Assembly: GCA_013400975.1 (NCBI GenBank)
Contig: WBMZ01003322.1
Span: forward strand, 22,805 to 86,804
DNA length: 64,000 nt
DNA from: Atrichornis clamosus
Taxonomy: Eukaryota > Chordata > Aves > Passeriformes > Menuridae
Direction: 5' to 3'
A program made the translations under genes and the position numbers. Positions within the stretch are counted from its first letter, which is position 1; each line of letters starts with the position of its first letter. Below, piece after piece: positions 22,230 to 34,200 of the stretch. The notes beneath the pieces were generated by a model, which saw only the letters and a list, made by a program, of their open reading frames with translations, had not been told where the DNA came from and made no database searches.

Positions 22230-22430
22230 GATAGGCAGGCACTGGAACAGGTTGCCCAGGGAAGAGGTCACAGCTCCAAGTCTGCCAGAGTTCAAGAAAT
22301 ATTTTGGACAACACTCTCAGGCACGTGGTGGGATTCTTCAGCCTGTCCTGTGCAGGGCCAGGAGGGACTTGACGCTCCTTGTGGGTCCCTTTCAACTCAG
22401 AATATTCCGTAACTCTATGAATCTGTGATT
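22230..22430 (+). mobile_element. CR1 LINE 3' end
   Basis: It contains GCACTGGAACAGGTTGCCCA, GTGCAGGGCCAGGAGGGACT and GGGTCCCTTTCAACTCAGAA with a final TCTATGAATC. This is the CR1 tail subfamily also seen in reverse at 19930-20008. The open frames across it are CR1 C-terminal remnants plus 3' UTR. Confidence 0.88.
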
Positions 22431-22434
22431 ATCC

Positions 22435-25400
22435 AAAAGAATTAAAGACCTATTTATTCTGCATATAAGCACACACACACACACAGAGATGCAGATGTCA
22501 CCAGTAGCAGGAGATCAATGCAAAAGCTCAAGATTGTCACCCAGATAAGTTAGCAGCCTGCTAATACCAGACCTTGTGAGTTGATCTTATTTCTTTCCAG
22601 TGTCTGATCTATTGAAATGCAATCTAATGCTGTATGTTCACTCTATATGTTCAGCCTAATACTGTATAATCACCAGCCTCTTATGTATTAATTACAGCTT
22701 AACTTTACAATTGGGATGAGCAGAAAAGTAAGCATGAAATCAAAGCTGGATTTGATTAGCATACTTTGACAGGATCTTTACTAGTCAAGGGTATCTTTAA
22801 TATTGTATTTAAAGTGTGTGCTTCTGTGTGTGAGGTGCTGGAAGAAACCTTTCAGCAGACTGTGGTAGCATTATAACAAACTATCGCAAATCATTACTAG
22901 TTTGAAGAGATTTGAGCTATTTGTAGAGTTCAATGGCTTTCTGAATCAATTTGTTTTCCTGTCCAGTGTCCTCTGCTCCACCTGAAATAAAAAATAAACC
23001 TGCTTTTCCTCTTGGAAACAGGTATTAATTCTTTTAATGGTGACAGAAAATTCATCTTTCTTCTTCTTTCTGAAAATTCAAGATGATCTATTGGTGCTGG
23101 TAGGCTAATGGAAAAGTGAGTAGGACAAGAAGATGAGACTCTCATACTTTGACACAACCACTCCATAATAAGGAAAAGAATTATACATCAAACTGCATGC
23201 TGAAATCCTCCATTTCTTTCAAGCCTAGTTCCCAAAGTTATATTTCACACATTCTTAGTTGGTTTTGCTGATTTTTTTTTTCCTAATCCACTGACCCCTT
23301 ATGAGTTTAATATTTTGGACTAGCCAGGATAGAAGAATTTGCATAACTGATCCCGAAATTACCTTCCTTCCATTGCAATATGGAAAAGCTGAAAGCATCC
23401 CCAGAGATCTGACTGGAGAAATTAAAAATATCTTCATAGTAAACTGTGAACAAAATTTTAAAAAAAAGGTTCCATTTTGGTTTTAGTCATCCTATGATTC
23501 CTCTATATGCTTTGTGCAACAAATTGACTACATTATTTTTTTAGCAGCAACAGCAACACAGATAGAAATATTTGAGTTAGTCTTCAGGGTTCTACACCAG
23601 CACAAGCAGGTAGCTGGATCTAAGACCATGAACTAGATCTTTAGGTACAGGATGGCCACACATGAGTCCTAAAGGCAGTTTAGGACTTCTGTGGGCATGT
23701 GTGGCTCGCAGGGAGCCTCTGTGGACAGCCAGGCACCAAATCTGCTGTCCTGGGAGGGAGGTCCTGTCAGTCCACCCATGCTCACATAAACAGGGAATGC
23801 CTCCAAGCTCTCAAAAACCTATCATTAGGATAAGATGATCAGGAGATTGAACAGGGACCAAAACTGGCTGTAAAACACATTTAAATTCTGTGTATTTGAA
23901 ACTCCAATGGACAAGCTTTAGGACATGGATTGATGATTTACATCTGAGTTGTGGCTGGTCTCAAAAAAATTTCATTGTGGAAGACTGCATGAGTGACAAA
24001 AAACTTCTACTGAGGTCTCAATTTCTTGGAGACAAGGCCAGTCCCATATTCACTGCTTCAGCAGGATGATGAAGTTCATCATCATCCTTAAGGGGTTAAG
24101 CTGGTTTATTTATTTTGGGCACCACATTCTGAATTAAAGATTTGCAAGAGGGAAAGAAAAAAAAATAGCTTTGAACATCTACTGTTCATCTGTCCTTTCA
24201 GGCGGTTTGAGCAAGATCTCAGGGGACTTTTTTAATCACAGAATCCTGTGGAGAAACTGGTGCAAAACACAGAGCAACTCAGTGGTGGTTTTGTGTGGCT
24301 AACACACCTGATGTGAATTGAAGTTAATCAGCAGTGGCTGCTCCTTACCTAGGGATCTCCTACAGGTTCTTGCTGAGACAGATTCACTTGGGCAACAACA
24401 CTCTAAAAGTCACAATTTTGCCTTAGAGACAGAACTGTAAACTGTTGCAGTCAGCCAAAGCCTTTCTTTCTGGATTGGAGCTTGTTGGCAGGGGGGATTT
24501 AGAGACTGCATCTCTCCTCTTCCATTTATAATTGGCATTTCTTGCAAAAGCTTTACAACATTTTAATTCTTTCTTGCTGATACACTGATGTTTTTCAGGC
24601 CATTGTGAATTTGGCTTTGGTTTAGCACAGCAACAAACCAGGGCTCAGCAAAGAGAAGAGATGGTGTGTAAGAGGGAGAGGCACTATGCTGTGATGGACA
24701 AATAAGAGGAGCACTCCAAACTAAAGACTTCAGGCAGGTATGAAATGACATGTCTGGCAGGTTTTTTCAGGCTTCCCAGTCAGTGAAAACCTGATGGGTG
24801 AGTGGAAGTAAGCAGAGAGAAGCTTGATCATCTTTGTTCAATCCTCCAGAGGAAAGGTCCCCGCAGCACTGATGTGGGGTTTTTTTCTCCCTAGAAGAAG
24901 CAGCAGCAGAATGTTAACAAGCTTCATTTGCTATTCCCAACAACGAGGAAGCGACCTTTGCCCGCTTCCCTGGCTGTTTGTGTTCTTGATGCTGATAGAG
25001 CCAGATTTTCACAAGACAGACCTGGGTAATTTTCATGGCTGCCACACTGTTGCAAACCAATTAGCAAGCCAGCTTGATAGGGTGAGGTTGTGGAGCTGCC
25101 CGTGGCTGCTTTAATAAAGTTTCTTGTGTATCAGTATGATATTATTGATTTTTCTCCCTTTGGACCAAAAGACTAAAGTTCAAGCTCTGTAGCAGATAAA
25201 GTGAAAACTGTGGAGATTCCATAGCATGTGTACTAATTTAACCTTTCGGGGGGGGGGGGGGGGAAGAAAAAAGAGAGATTCTATATGTGGGATCCTTCTT
25301 GCTTTTTTACACACTATTTAGCATTAATGTAAATAGGACTGTGCTGATGATTTTGCTGGCCTTAAGGTCACCACGGATTACATCCAGTCATCAGCAGAGA

Positions 25401-28400
25401 CTGAGGCACTCTGCAGGGACACACAGGAAAACATGATTCCCACACAACAAGGTAGACAGGGCAGGCAGGAGAGGCAAAGGGATGTGGAAAGTATCAAAGA
25501 ATTGAAACTGAGGGTCCCTGTGAGAGCCACCACTGCTCCACGAGTTGCTGCCCACCAGCTGAGCCACTCACTCACTGAGAGGTGAATTTAAGCCAGTCTG
25601 CCACTTTGTTGTCTTAAAACTCTTCCTTGGAGAGACTGGGCACCAGACTGCAAGGATGGTAGCACAAGGAGAATGATCTGAGGTGGAAAGAGTGGAGAGA
25701 CTGGAGAAACTGCATCATACCAATATCGTCTAGTGTAATTAATTGATTTTACTGGAAAACAGCTGGAAGTTGGCACTGCTGAGCAGAGGAGGGAATAGCA
25801 TAGGAGACAGCAGAACCCCAAAGCACTGACAAGGCTGGCCCCTGTTTCTGTTTCTGGATTCATGGGTCAGTTCTGTGTGGACTGAGTTTCTGCCCACCCA
25901 CAGTTCCACCATGCCCAAACACTTAAAAGTCATGAGTCCAACTCCACAGATTTTGAGAAAAGTGGAGAGAAGAATAACAAGGGATTTTGTTTCCTTTTCT
26001 TCTGTGGGATTGGGGGTTTTAAGACAGCCGTTTGCCTTTATCTTTAATCTCCTTTCGTGAACACAAAATCTATAATATAATTTAAAGAGAGAAAGAATGA
26101 AGACTTGGGAGCTTTGCTGTGATGTAGTGTTTTTCTGACAGCTTGTGAGCTCCCTCCCAAATTAGGCTGAACCCCAAACCACATTTTTCCTTCATTTTCA
26201 GTTGTTGAAATCCATAGGAATAATAAAAAAAATTGCTTGCTTTGGACAAACAGAAACATTTTGCTTAATGCAATCCATTTATTTTTTTTTACCCTGCTGT
26301 CTGAAAACTCACTTGCCTGAGCTCTTTTCCAAGGAACAGAATTAATCCTGTGTTATAATAAGTGTTCCAGTAGGTAACTGGTTGGCAAAGGGCCAATTTT
26401 ACAATCTACCATGTACAGAATGTATTGCTTAATGCCATTAGGAATAATTGTGAACTGTGGTTTTGGGTGATTCATACAAGATATTGTTTCCATAAACAAA
26501 AGTCAAATTTCCAGCTGATGAATAGTCCTGGTCTGTATATTTCATTCTTCTTTGTGGCTGTTTGCTGTAGATTACTTTCTCAAATTTTGAGCATGAAATG
26601 CCTCTCAGTGTGAACAAACCCATAAATTTGTATTGAACGTAGTCTTGCATTTGCCTCTTGCTGCTTTAAGTTCAGAATAGTCAAAAGGAGTAAATTGGCT
26701 CCATTGGCTTCCATTTTACCTGTGTTGAGAAGAACAAAGTGGTAAGCATCTTCTGGCCTGTCCCCAGACTCTGCTTTTGATGGGAGGCTGCCATTTACAA
26801 AAGCCGGTGGAGGCCCCTTTCATTTCTTTTATGAGAAGGATTTTATAGCCTGTGGTACTTTGGTGAAAGGACTGCATACTGCTCGTGTCTCTGCAATGTG
26901 GCATGCTGCTCCGGGAATGCAGGAAAAACACACAGGTGAAGTGTGAAGTGTGAGAGCTGCCTGCCCAAATGACATGGAAATACAGTGTTCAGTGTGTGGG
27001 AAATACTGCATTCACTATTTTGAAACAGCAAACTCTATGTGATCTGCATGTAAGTGTGTGTAGGCAGAGCACTTACAGAGTGCACTCCTACACTGGGGAT
27101 GCAAGAGCCGGGAGAAAAGTAGCCTGTTCTGTGTTTTGCTGATCACTTTGGTGAGGTACTAAATGAAATGGCATATTAGACATACCTCACTTGTTTATTC
27201 TTTTGGTTTACAATCACACCTCGTCTCCCAGGACAGCAGGGGCTCACTCTGCCCAGCGCAGGGTGGAAAGGGACACTGCTGACATCAACTTTTCTCTTTG
27301 CCTTGAACTTAATTTCTTTGAAGATATAGCACCTGCATCTGTAATAAGAGCACAAAAGAAGGAAGTTTCCTATCACTTTGAATTTGACACTATGCACAGG
27401 AATAAGTTTGGTTTTCAGGAATATTTCTCCATGCCAGGATACATTCTGGTGTGGGATGACTGATCAGCTAAACCTCTCTGAAGAAAGCTCAGGAGGCTCT
27501 GATGAAATACAGAGTACCCTGAAACAGAATTGAGTACCCTTTAAAGGGTATCCTGAAATGTTATTGAGAACTCTTTATTTTTCAGGCTTCTCCCTCCTCT
27601 GTTTCCAGGCATGCCATAAACATTTTACAGACATTCTTGGATTGTTTAAACACATATTAAAGCTATACTTGGATCACCTACAAAGGCGAAAAGGAAACAC
27701 TTGGAGCTGAAAGAGAGGAAAATGGCTCTGGGTCTTCATAAACTTTTGGTGGCATTTGCTGTCTGCTGGTATTGCCATAGTTAATGGCTTGAGAGGGTGC
27801 ACAAGGACAGTGCAAATCCATGAAGGCAGGACTCACTCCACAACACCCCAACCAGCAACCGTGGCACAACCAACCATTCACCCAGATCACCACCTTTTGG
27901 TGCAGCCGCTGTTTGCAATCAATGCAACAGGGCCGTGCCCCTGTGAGGCAGGTGAAACAGGAGGAAACAGGGGCAGAATTCTTCCTCCTTTCTGCAGTGT
28001 CACAGTACTCAGATATGCAGAACAGGTATTTGTGTGCAACAAAGATGAGTGAACCAATATTTGGGGGGGGGTTTAGAAAAGAGAAATTGAAAGTGGTCTC
28101 ATGATCCTGTGCTGGTGTCATGTTGTTGATGGTTGTGCTCACCAAGAGCCGTACGTCCTCCCAATGCTCTGCAAAGTCAGCACAAAGACAGTCAGGGGCC
28201 AAGGAATGGTGTAGAAGGACACTTGATATTGATGAAACTGTGTTTGTGATCCATCAGCCACCTTGTGCAAACAGTTGCTGTGAGATGTTTGCGCTTTCTC
28301 TCGGTTGCCCTGACCAGCAGAAAATTCATCTGGAGGCTCCAAACCACTGAGAGCTTAAGGGAAAGCCAAGGGAGGGTTTGCCTTTAGCAGTGCACACATG

Positions 28401-29300
28401 ACTTATCTGAGTTGAAAGGCAAATATTGTCTGGGCTGGCTCATTTCTCTTTGACCTGCTACAAGGACTGCAAAACTCTTTAACAAAACACAAAGAATGGA
28501 TTTTATATTCATGATCTCTTCCATCACACTCAAGTGATGGGGCAAGCTAGACAGGTGTAAAAAAAAGTCTGCCAATAATAGGGAAATAATAGTTGTAAAA
28601 TCAACTAGAGGTTGGAATTTGACATATTGTTTCCATTTATATTGTTGCCTTTTTTTTTCTTTTTACAAGTTTCTCAAAGACAAATAATCAAGACAAAAAA
28701 GCGGTTTAACTTTCCAAGCCGTAAAAAGAGCAGGGATGTATAGGTTGCTTAGTCATTTTGCCAAGGCAAGAAGCCTTCTATCAGCCTGGGTTGGAGAGAA
28801 GAATCACTCAACATAAGTACTGGCACCAGGAGGTGGCTGCTGATGCCACCAGAGCCACAGTTCTGTGAGGCACAGAGAGAGAGGCGATGGCTGAGCTCTG
28901 CAGGGATGGTGCTGCTGAGGTGTTCCCAGTCTGGTGCTTTACTCTGCAAGATTTAGTACAGGGTGCTTAGGGTTGCCTTCCGTGTTACAGCCCAGCATGC
29001 AAGATCACAGAGAATAAGATCAAGCAAAATAGAAGACAATTAAAAAAAAAAAGAGCACCCCTTCCCTTCCCTCTCCCAAAATTTGCCTGGTGATTGAGCA
29101 CTTCTGGGATGGAATCATTCTCATGATATCAAAAGTAAATTTCTTGGCATGTCCTGGCTTGTTGTGGTCTTTTAGTATTTCCAGGCCAAGTTTCGAAGCC
29201 ACCTTTGAATTCTCCTGGCTCTTCCTAGGGATGAGCATATTGGATGGGGGAAGCAACATGGGAATGTCTTTGTTGTGTGGAGTGAGGCAAAGCTGTAACC
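22435..29300. other. Long repeat-poor interval, no gene recognised
   Basis: Nearly 7 kb without CR1. A short (CA)n lies near 22470-22484 and a poly-G run at 25248-25263. The minus-strand open frame at 27678-28202 (174 codons) contains several Cys pairs but no domain I recognise, and has no supporting context. AT-rich parts (e.g. 22600-22800) could be conserved non-coding DNA. Confidence 0.35.
25248..25263. repeat. 16-bp poly-G run
   Basis: Sixteen consecutive G preceded by CTTTC and followed by AAGAAAAAAGAGAG. It is a G-quadruplex-capable and sequencing-error-prone site. Confidence 0.9.
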
Positions 29301-29302
29301 CA

Positions 29303-29370
29303 GAAATCATGGAATGGTTTGAGTTAGAAGGGTACTTAAAGATCATCTAGTTCCAGCCCCTCTGTCATGA
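29303..29370 (-). mobile_element. CR1 LINE 3' end (short)
   Basis: On the plus strand AATCATGGAATGGTTTGAGT, TAGAAGGGTACTTAAAGATC and CTAGTTCCAGCCCC reproduce the reversed CR1 terminus. Only about 70 bp remain before the sequence turns into the GGAAGG-rich palindromic stretch. Confidence 0.82.
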
Positions 29371-29396
29371 AGCTGGTTCCTTCCTTTGAAGGAGCC

Positions 29397-29424
29397 TTCC
29401 AAAGGAAGGAACCTTCCTTTGGAA
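29397..29424. repeat. 28-bp palindrome (13-bp arms)
   Basis: TTCCAAAGGAAGG (29397-29409) and CCTTCCTTTGGAA (29412-29424) are exact complements separated by AA. A further partial copy of the same words (TTCCTTCCTTTGAAGGAGCC) lies just upstream at 29377-29396. It is placed directly after the CR1 fragment. Confidence 0.9.
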
Positions 29425-29429
29425 ATTTC

Positions 29430-30628
29430 CTTCTTCTTCTGCTGCACAAGCCAGGCAAACCACTTCTCTGTGTCTTTCTAAAATTCCTCTTGTTTGTCCA
29501 GAAAGTAAACATACCAGAATATCTTGAAATATGTTAGTGTTGCAAAGCTTTGCTATGTCTCACAAGAATTTCCCTGTGAATTCCTTCCTTCTCCTTTGTA
29601 CATCTTACCAGACAAGTTCCCTTCCCTATACCAGGGGCTGATTTCACCTGTGTCCATTAATGCTGCTCAAACCACCAACCAGATGGGGGTCTGGAGAATG
29701 CTTGACAAAGCACATCCTTTCACCAGATTTTGTGTTCATGAAGGGCACCTGCCTGCTTGCCCTTTTGATTTAATATCAGTGTGTTCATATCCTCTAGAAC
29801 TGGCATTGTGCTTTGCAGCTGTACATGCAGTGCAGAAGGGAGCAGTCCCTAGGCAGGCATTACCTCCTGACAAACAGGGGAAGCACAGACTGTGCTGTGT
29901 CGAGAGCTGGAGCATGTATAAATCACAGGAACCCGCATGAAATTAAACATCTGACCTCTATACAGTTCAGATACACAGTTTCCAGGCCCTGCCAATCCAC
30001 CAAGATGGATTGCTGAGCTGTCACTTGAGTCCTTTGAAAGCAACCTCTTTGACAGTTAAAACGAATTGGCAGAAGAGAGGTATGAGGAGTGCAGCTTCCA
30101 GATTGATGAGGTATTTGAGAGAGAGCAGGTTACACGTGTAGGTTTCTTATAATGCCTTGCAACTCTGTGGCCGACTCACATTTCTCGCCTTCAGCTTCGC
30201 AGGGGTGCACAAGATATGGGAGGTCGCTTTTTTCGTTTTGGAAAACCCCAAACAGAAGTTGTAATTATGCAGATGTAAGTCTGACTTCCATAACATATCA
30301 AGAGAGAATGCAAGTTTCCCTTTTCCCTAGAGAATCCCTGCCTCATTTTGCTGTCAATGCAAATTTTATCGACTGCCTTTTAGGTGTCATTGACTCAACG
30401 AGACAAGGCTGTTCAGTTTGCTTTTTGTGCTTTTAAAAAATTTCATTTTAAAATTAAATTAAATTTTATTTTAAAATTAGAAAAAAAGCAGTTAACAAAA
30501 CACAGAGATAAAAAACCAAGGCCATGAGTCCCTTCATACCTCAAGCAGATTAAAATGGGCAATGGGCAGAAATCGATGCACAGGAAGTTCTAACTAACAC
30601 AAGGCATAATTCCCTTACTGTGACTGTT
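29430..30628. other. Unique sequence, no gene recognised
   Basis: The longest open frame is 138 codons (29524-29940, plus), without a recognisable domain. An A/T-only stretch at 30434-30480 contains ATTTTAAAATTA twice and is partly self-complementary. Confidence 0.4.
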
Positions 30629-30630
30629 TG

Positions 30631-30787
30631 CCCAGAGAGGGTGTGGAGTCTCCCTCCCTGGAGATATTCAAGAACCATGTGGACACAACCCTGTGCCATG
30701 TGCTCTGGGATGGAGCAGGGATGTTGGACCAGATGAGCCCCTGTGGTTCCTTCCAGCCTGACCCACTCTGGGATTCCGTGATTCTTT
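30631..30787 (+). mobile_element. CR1 LINE 3' end
   Basis: CCCAGAGAGGGTGTGGAGTC, CCTGGAGATATTCAAGAACC and GTGGTTCCTTCCAGCCTGAC, ending with ATTCCGTGATTCTTT, form a standard CR1 tail of about 155 bp in sense orientation. Confidence 0.9.
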
Positions 30788-30794
30788 GAAACTG

Positions 30795-32512
30795 AGCTCT
30801 CAAAACTGGGCATTTGGGAAAAAATCCACAACCTATAAGGATGGAAGTTCTCATGCCAGTCCTGCCTTCACACTTGGGTTGGCATGAGATTTTGGTTTGT
30901 CTTTTCAGGGCTCTAAAGCGTTCTCATTCTGACTTTGGCATTTGTAAGATTTGGAGTCATGGGCAACCATACCCCACAGGAGAAGCAGGATCCAGTCCTG
31001 CCTCCTGTAATGTACCTACAGTTCAGGTTTATGCTAATACTCTGGATTCATGAATTCTGTCTTGTCACATGCAGGAAATCTATAATTAGTGATGCAAATA
31101 TCTTTTGGGGTCAGAACAGAGCAAATGGTTTGCATGGCAACATGGCCCTGAAGCATTTGTTGTCCTGGGGCTCTTCTCTCTTCAGGACAATTTCAGGGTA
31201 GTTCTGGTCATTTTCAAAACTCTGCATGGGACCAGCTCAAGCTGCTTGAGTGACAACCTCAGCTTGAGTGTTCATATCCATGAAAAATGCAGCTGTCAAC
31301 TCGAAGCATACAGCTGCATGGAAAACAATTTTCCCCTCCCATGAAAATGTGAATATAAAAGCAATTTTTCCTGCAAAAATGAAGATAAAAAGTCAATCTA
31401 GGGCTATTTTCATGGACTGAAAATTCCAAAATGATATTTCAGCACAGGTCATCTTGAACATTACCTTGTATTGATTTCGTTTTACCTTTTCCATTTTTGT
31501 TAATATTGCCCTTTCTAAAAATCTAACTATACTAATGTTCTTTCTACTCAAGAGAGAGGGAGAAAAAAAAGCCTGAAAATATATTGCTATCGCTAGTCGG
31601 AACTCAGACTTGTGTGGGCCAGGGAGGAAGCTTTCCTGGCAAATCCCTGAGTCTGAACTCAATACCAGAAGGGGAGCAGGTCAACCACAGTGTTTGGAAA
31701 CTAAAGACCAAATATCTCCTTTTCTCTAGCCATTGCTTTGGAGTGAGGTCTCCGGGAGAAGGGTCTCTCCCTGTGTGTGCTCAAGGCCTGGTACAGCAGA
31801 GATGGGCTCAAACAGACACACCCTCCGACTTCTCCTTTCCAAAATTGGGTTCTTTCGGGTGAAAGAGAAACCAGAGGAACAACAATGGGGCTAGAAGTGA
31901 AGAATCGAAGGCCAAAGGAAATTCTCCCGTGGATTTCAGTGAGCTCAGGGTTTCACCCTGCACTTCCATACACATCTCTAAACTGTCAAGACATCAAGGT
32001 AGCTTTTATAACTCCCATATTACATGTGAAAAATGAGGCACATGTTTAGTCCCTACCGTGTGTGACTTGGATCAAGGAATAAGGCATAACTGCAGGGGCT
32101 TTTATTCTGTGATTAGCTTGCCAAAACTGTTCAAATATTTTTGGCCAAGAGCAGTAAGATCAGCTTTTTTAATAATACATTCCTGCGTGCAACTAATTTT
32201 CTCCCTCTTTTGGGGTAATTTCTTTTTTTCAGTAGTCCATTCCTCATTTGCCTTTTTCCTCTCTCAGGACTTGTTAATATCTCTACCCTCTGTTGGTCTT
32301 GGATAGAGCTAGAGAAAATATTTCTGTGAGATAAGTAATTATCTGGAAATTTGCTCAAATATAAATATGACAATGAAGGAGTCTTCTTTAAGCTAAAAAA
32401 AAAATAAATTTCTAAAGTTGTAAAATAAGAAACTAAGTTTTAAAAAAACTAAAAGATTTTTTTTCTTAAAATCAGTCAATTCAAAAGCAACCTTTCTCCT
32501 TTCCCTTTCATT
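30795..32512. other. Unique sequence with one old-repeat hint
   Basis: No gene recognised; open frames reach 92 codons. A faint L2/MIR-like segment at 31998-32075 is listed separately. Confidence 0.4.
31998..32075 (-). repeat. Possible L2/MIR-type ancient repeat relic
   Basis: AACTCCCATATTACATGTGA followed by AAAATGAGGCACATG and GTGTGACTTGGATCAAGG parallels the reversed L2/MIR tail (attatccccattttacagatg, aaactgaggcac, gtgacttgcccaagg). Homology is weak and inferred by eye. Confidence 0.35.
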
Positions 32513-32563
32513 AAAAAAAAAAAAAAAAAAAAAAAANNNTCATTAAAAAAAAAAAAAAAAAAA
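32513..32563. repeat. Poly-A tract interrupted by an assembly gap
   Basis: A 24-bp A run ends at 32536. Three unknown bases (NNN, 32537-32539) follow. The sequence then restarts with TCATT and a second A run of about 19 bp. The word TCATTAAAA occurs on both sides (32508 and 32540), so the same locus may be represented twice around the gap. Confidence 0.9.
32537..32539. other. Assembly gap (3 N)
   Basis: Three ambiguous bases inside poly-A. The true length at this point is unknown. Confidence 1.
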
Positions 32564-33982
32564 GAAAAAGAAAAATTGAGTTGCTGACACAATTAGGGAA
32601 AGGAAAAATAATCTAAACTAATTTTTTTCTCTAAAACCAGAAAAACTGCCTTGAATTTGAATAAATATTTCATTTTTCCTAAAAAACTTTTTACTTCCCT
32701 GGGACACTTTTTGGATTTGAGTTAGGCTTTGGGTGTTTTTTTTCATTCCACTAAATAAACCTAATTGTTTCGCTTGGCTTGACTAAAGCTATTTTATTTT
32801 TCATCCTGATTTTTCCCTAAATACATAATTTGTCTGGTTCTTAACACGGGCTTATAGGAGGAAAGAAAAGCATGTCAGGTTGGCAACAGGGCAACATCAG
32901 TCTGAGCTGAGACACCTTCTCCATGTGATTTGGGTTTTTTTTGGAAGCTTCTTCAACCCAGTCACAAGAACATGTTAAAAGAAATAGTGGCCACCAGTGG
33001 TTTTGTGGATTTTGTGGGGTTTTTTGGGGGGGGGTTGCAGTTCTCCATAAGCTTTTTTCAGCAAATTGCAATACAGGGGTAACAGATACTTTTTTCCTCC
33101 TCACTATAAAATATCCCCTCTTATTATTGTTTCAAAGCTCTAAAGCATAAAACTGAATTTTTATGTTTCCAAACGACCTTCAAAATTCAAGGCAAGGCTG
33201 ACTTCTGCTCGAGTGTAATATTCTGGATCATTAATTTCACTAGAGATATTCCAATTTGTAATTTCATTAGGTTTGAGAGCGTAACCACTCTTAATGCCGC
33301 ATTTCTAAATATGATGGGCTGTATGCTCAACCAGCTCAAGTCAGCACAGCTCGAGTGACTGCTACAGCACCCCACACCAGCTGAGACCATGAGGGTGGGA
33401 TCTGTCTCTGCTTTTGGTTTCAGCCACTGTTTGACACCCACAAATAATTCCTGCTACAGCGTGCATTAAACATCTCTAATAGCCGATTAAGATATTTTTG
33501 GTAGGAAAGACCAGATGGTCTAGTGGATGGTGTGTTATTATCACCCTTCTTGTCAGAATCAATTTGCAGCTCATTGGCCACATGCAACTTTACAAGGGAT
33601 GGTGGGATCCTATGACAAAATATGTTTGTTCCACTGGCCTGCATGGCTGTGCAATGATTGCCTGGCCAACCCAGGGGAGTTCACCTTTCAGTGGGACGTA
33701 ACGAGCTACACCGTGAACTCATTTTGTTTTCTGTGTTATCCCTACACAATTTAAGCATTTCTAAAACCTGCAGCATTGTGGGCTACGGCCACCTCACAGT
33801 TTTCCCACAAGAGAAAATCTGAGGGATGGTGGATGTGAGAGACTTCTGAAAAGATAGGGGGAAAAGTTCAAAGCAAGGATTTGGATGAACGACTCCTACG
33901 TTTGCAGTGAATGTCCTAATCAGGGGTTGCGGGCCGTGGGGAGGGCTGGCCTTCCGTCCTCTCTTCTGCTGGAACCTTTGTG

Positions 33983-34050
33983 CTGTGTTTCAATAGAGGA
34001 ATTGAGACAGGGAGAGGCTGAATGACTCCGTGACCCGGCAGTTCAACGCC
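33983..34050 (-). repeat. Possible L2/MIR-type ancient repeat relic
   Basis: GAGGAATTGAGACAGGGAGA followed by GGCTGAATGACTCCGTGACC resembles the reversed L2/MIR phrase 'ggaaactgaggcacagagaggttaagtgacttgcccaaggtcac'. It overlaps the start of the CpG-rich block. Confidence 0.3.
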
Positions 34051-34200
34051 GTCCCAGCGCCCGCGATTAACCGTCTGTGCGGCACAAAGCAGCACCCGCA
34101 GCGGAGAGCTGGGCAGTGGGGAGGAGGGACAGAGCGTGTCCCCACCAGGCAACCCACAGAGCACTGACCTGGGATACGCCGGCTCGAACCGTCAGCAGGG
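34021..34200. promoter_or_regulatory. CpG-island-like block
   Basis: By hand count, 119 of 180 bases are G or C (66 %) and there are 16 CpG, giving an observed/expected ratio near 0.8. The rest of the 4-kb interval is AT-rich and CpG-poor. Dense part: AACGCCGTCCCAGCGCCCGC. It is too short for a strict CpG island, but it is the clearest such patch in the window. No first exon is visible. Confidence 0.35.

Noticed and set aside
27678..28202. 174-codon minus-strand open frame with several cysteine pairs
   Set aside because: The cysteines do not form a zinc-finger pattern I know, the frame has no conserved block, and nothing around it suggests a gene or processed pseudogene.
29524..29940. 138-codon plus-strand frame
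   Set aside because: No domain or context; length is within chance expectation for a 64-kb window.
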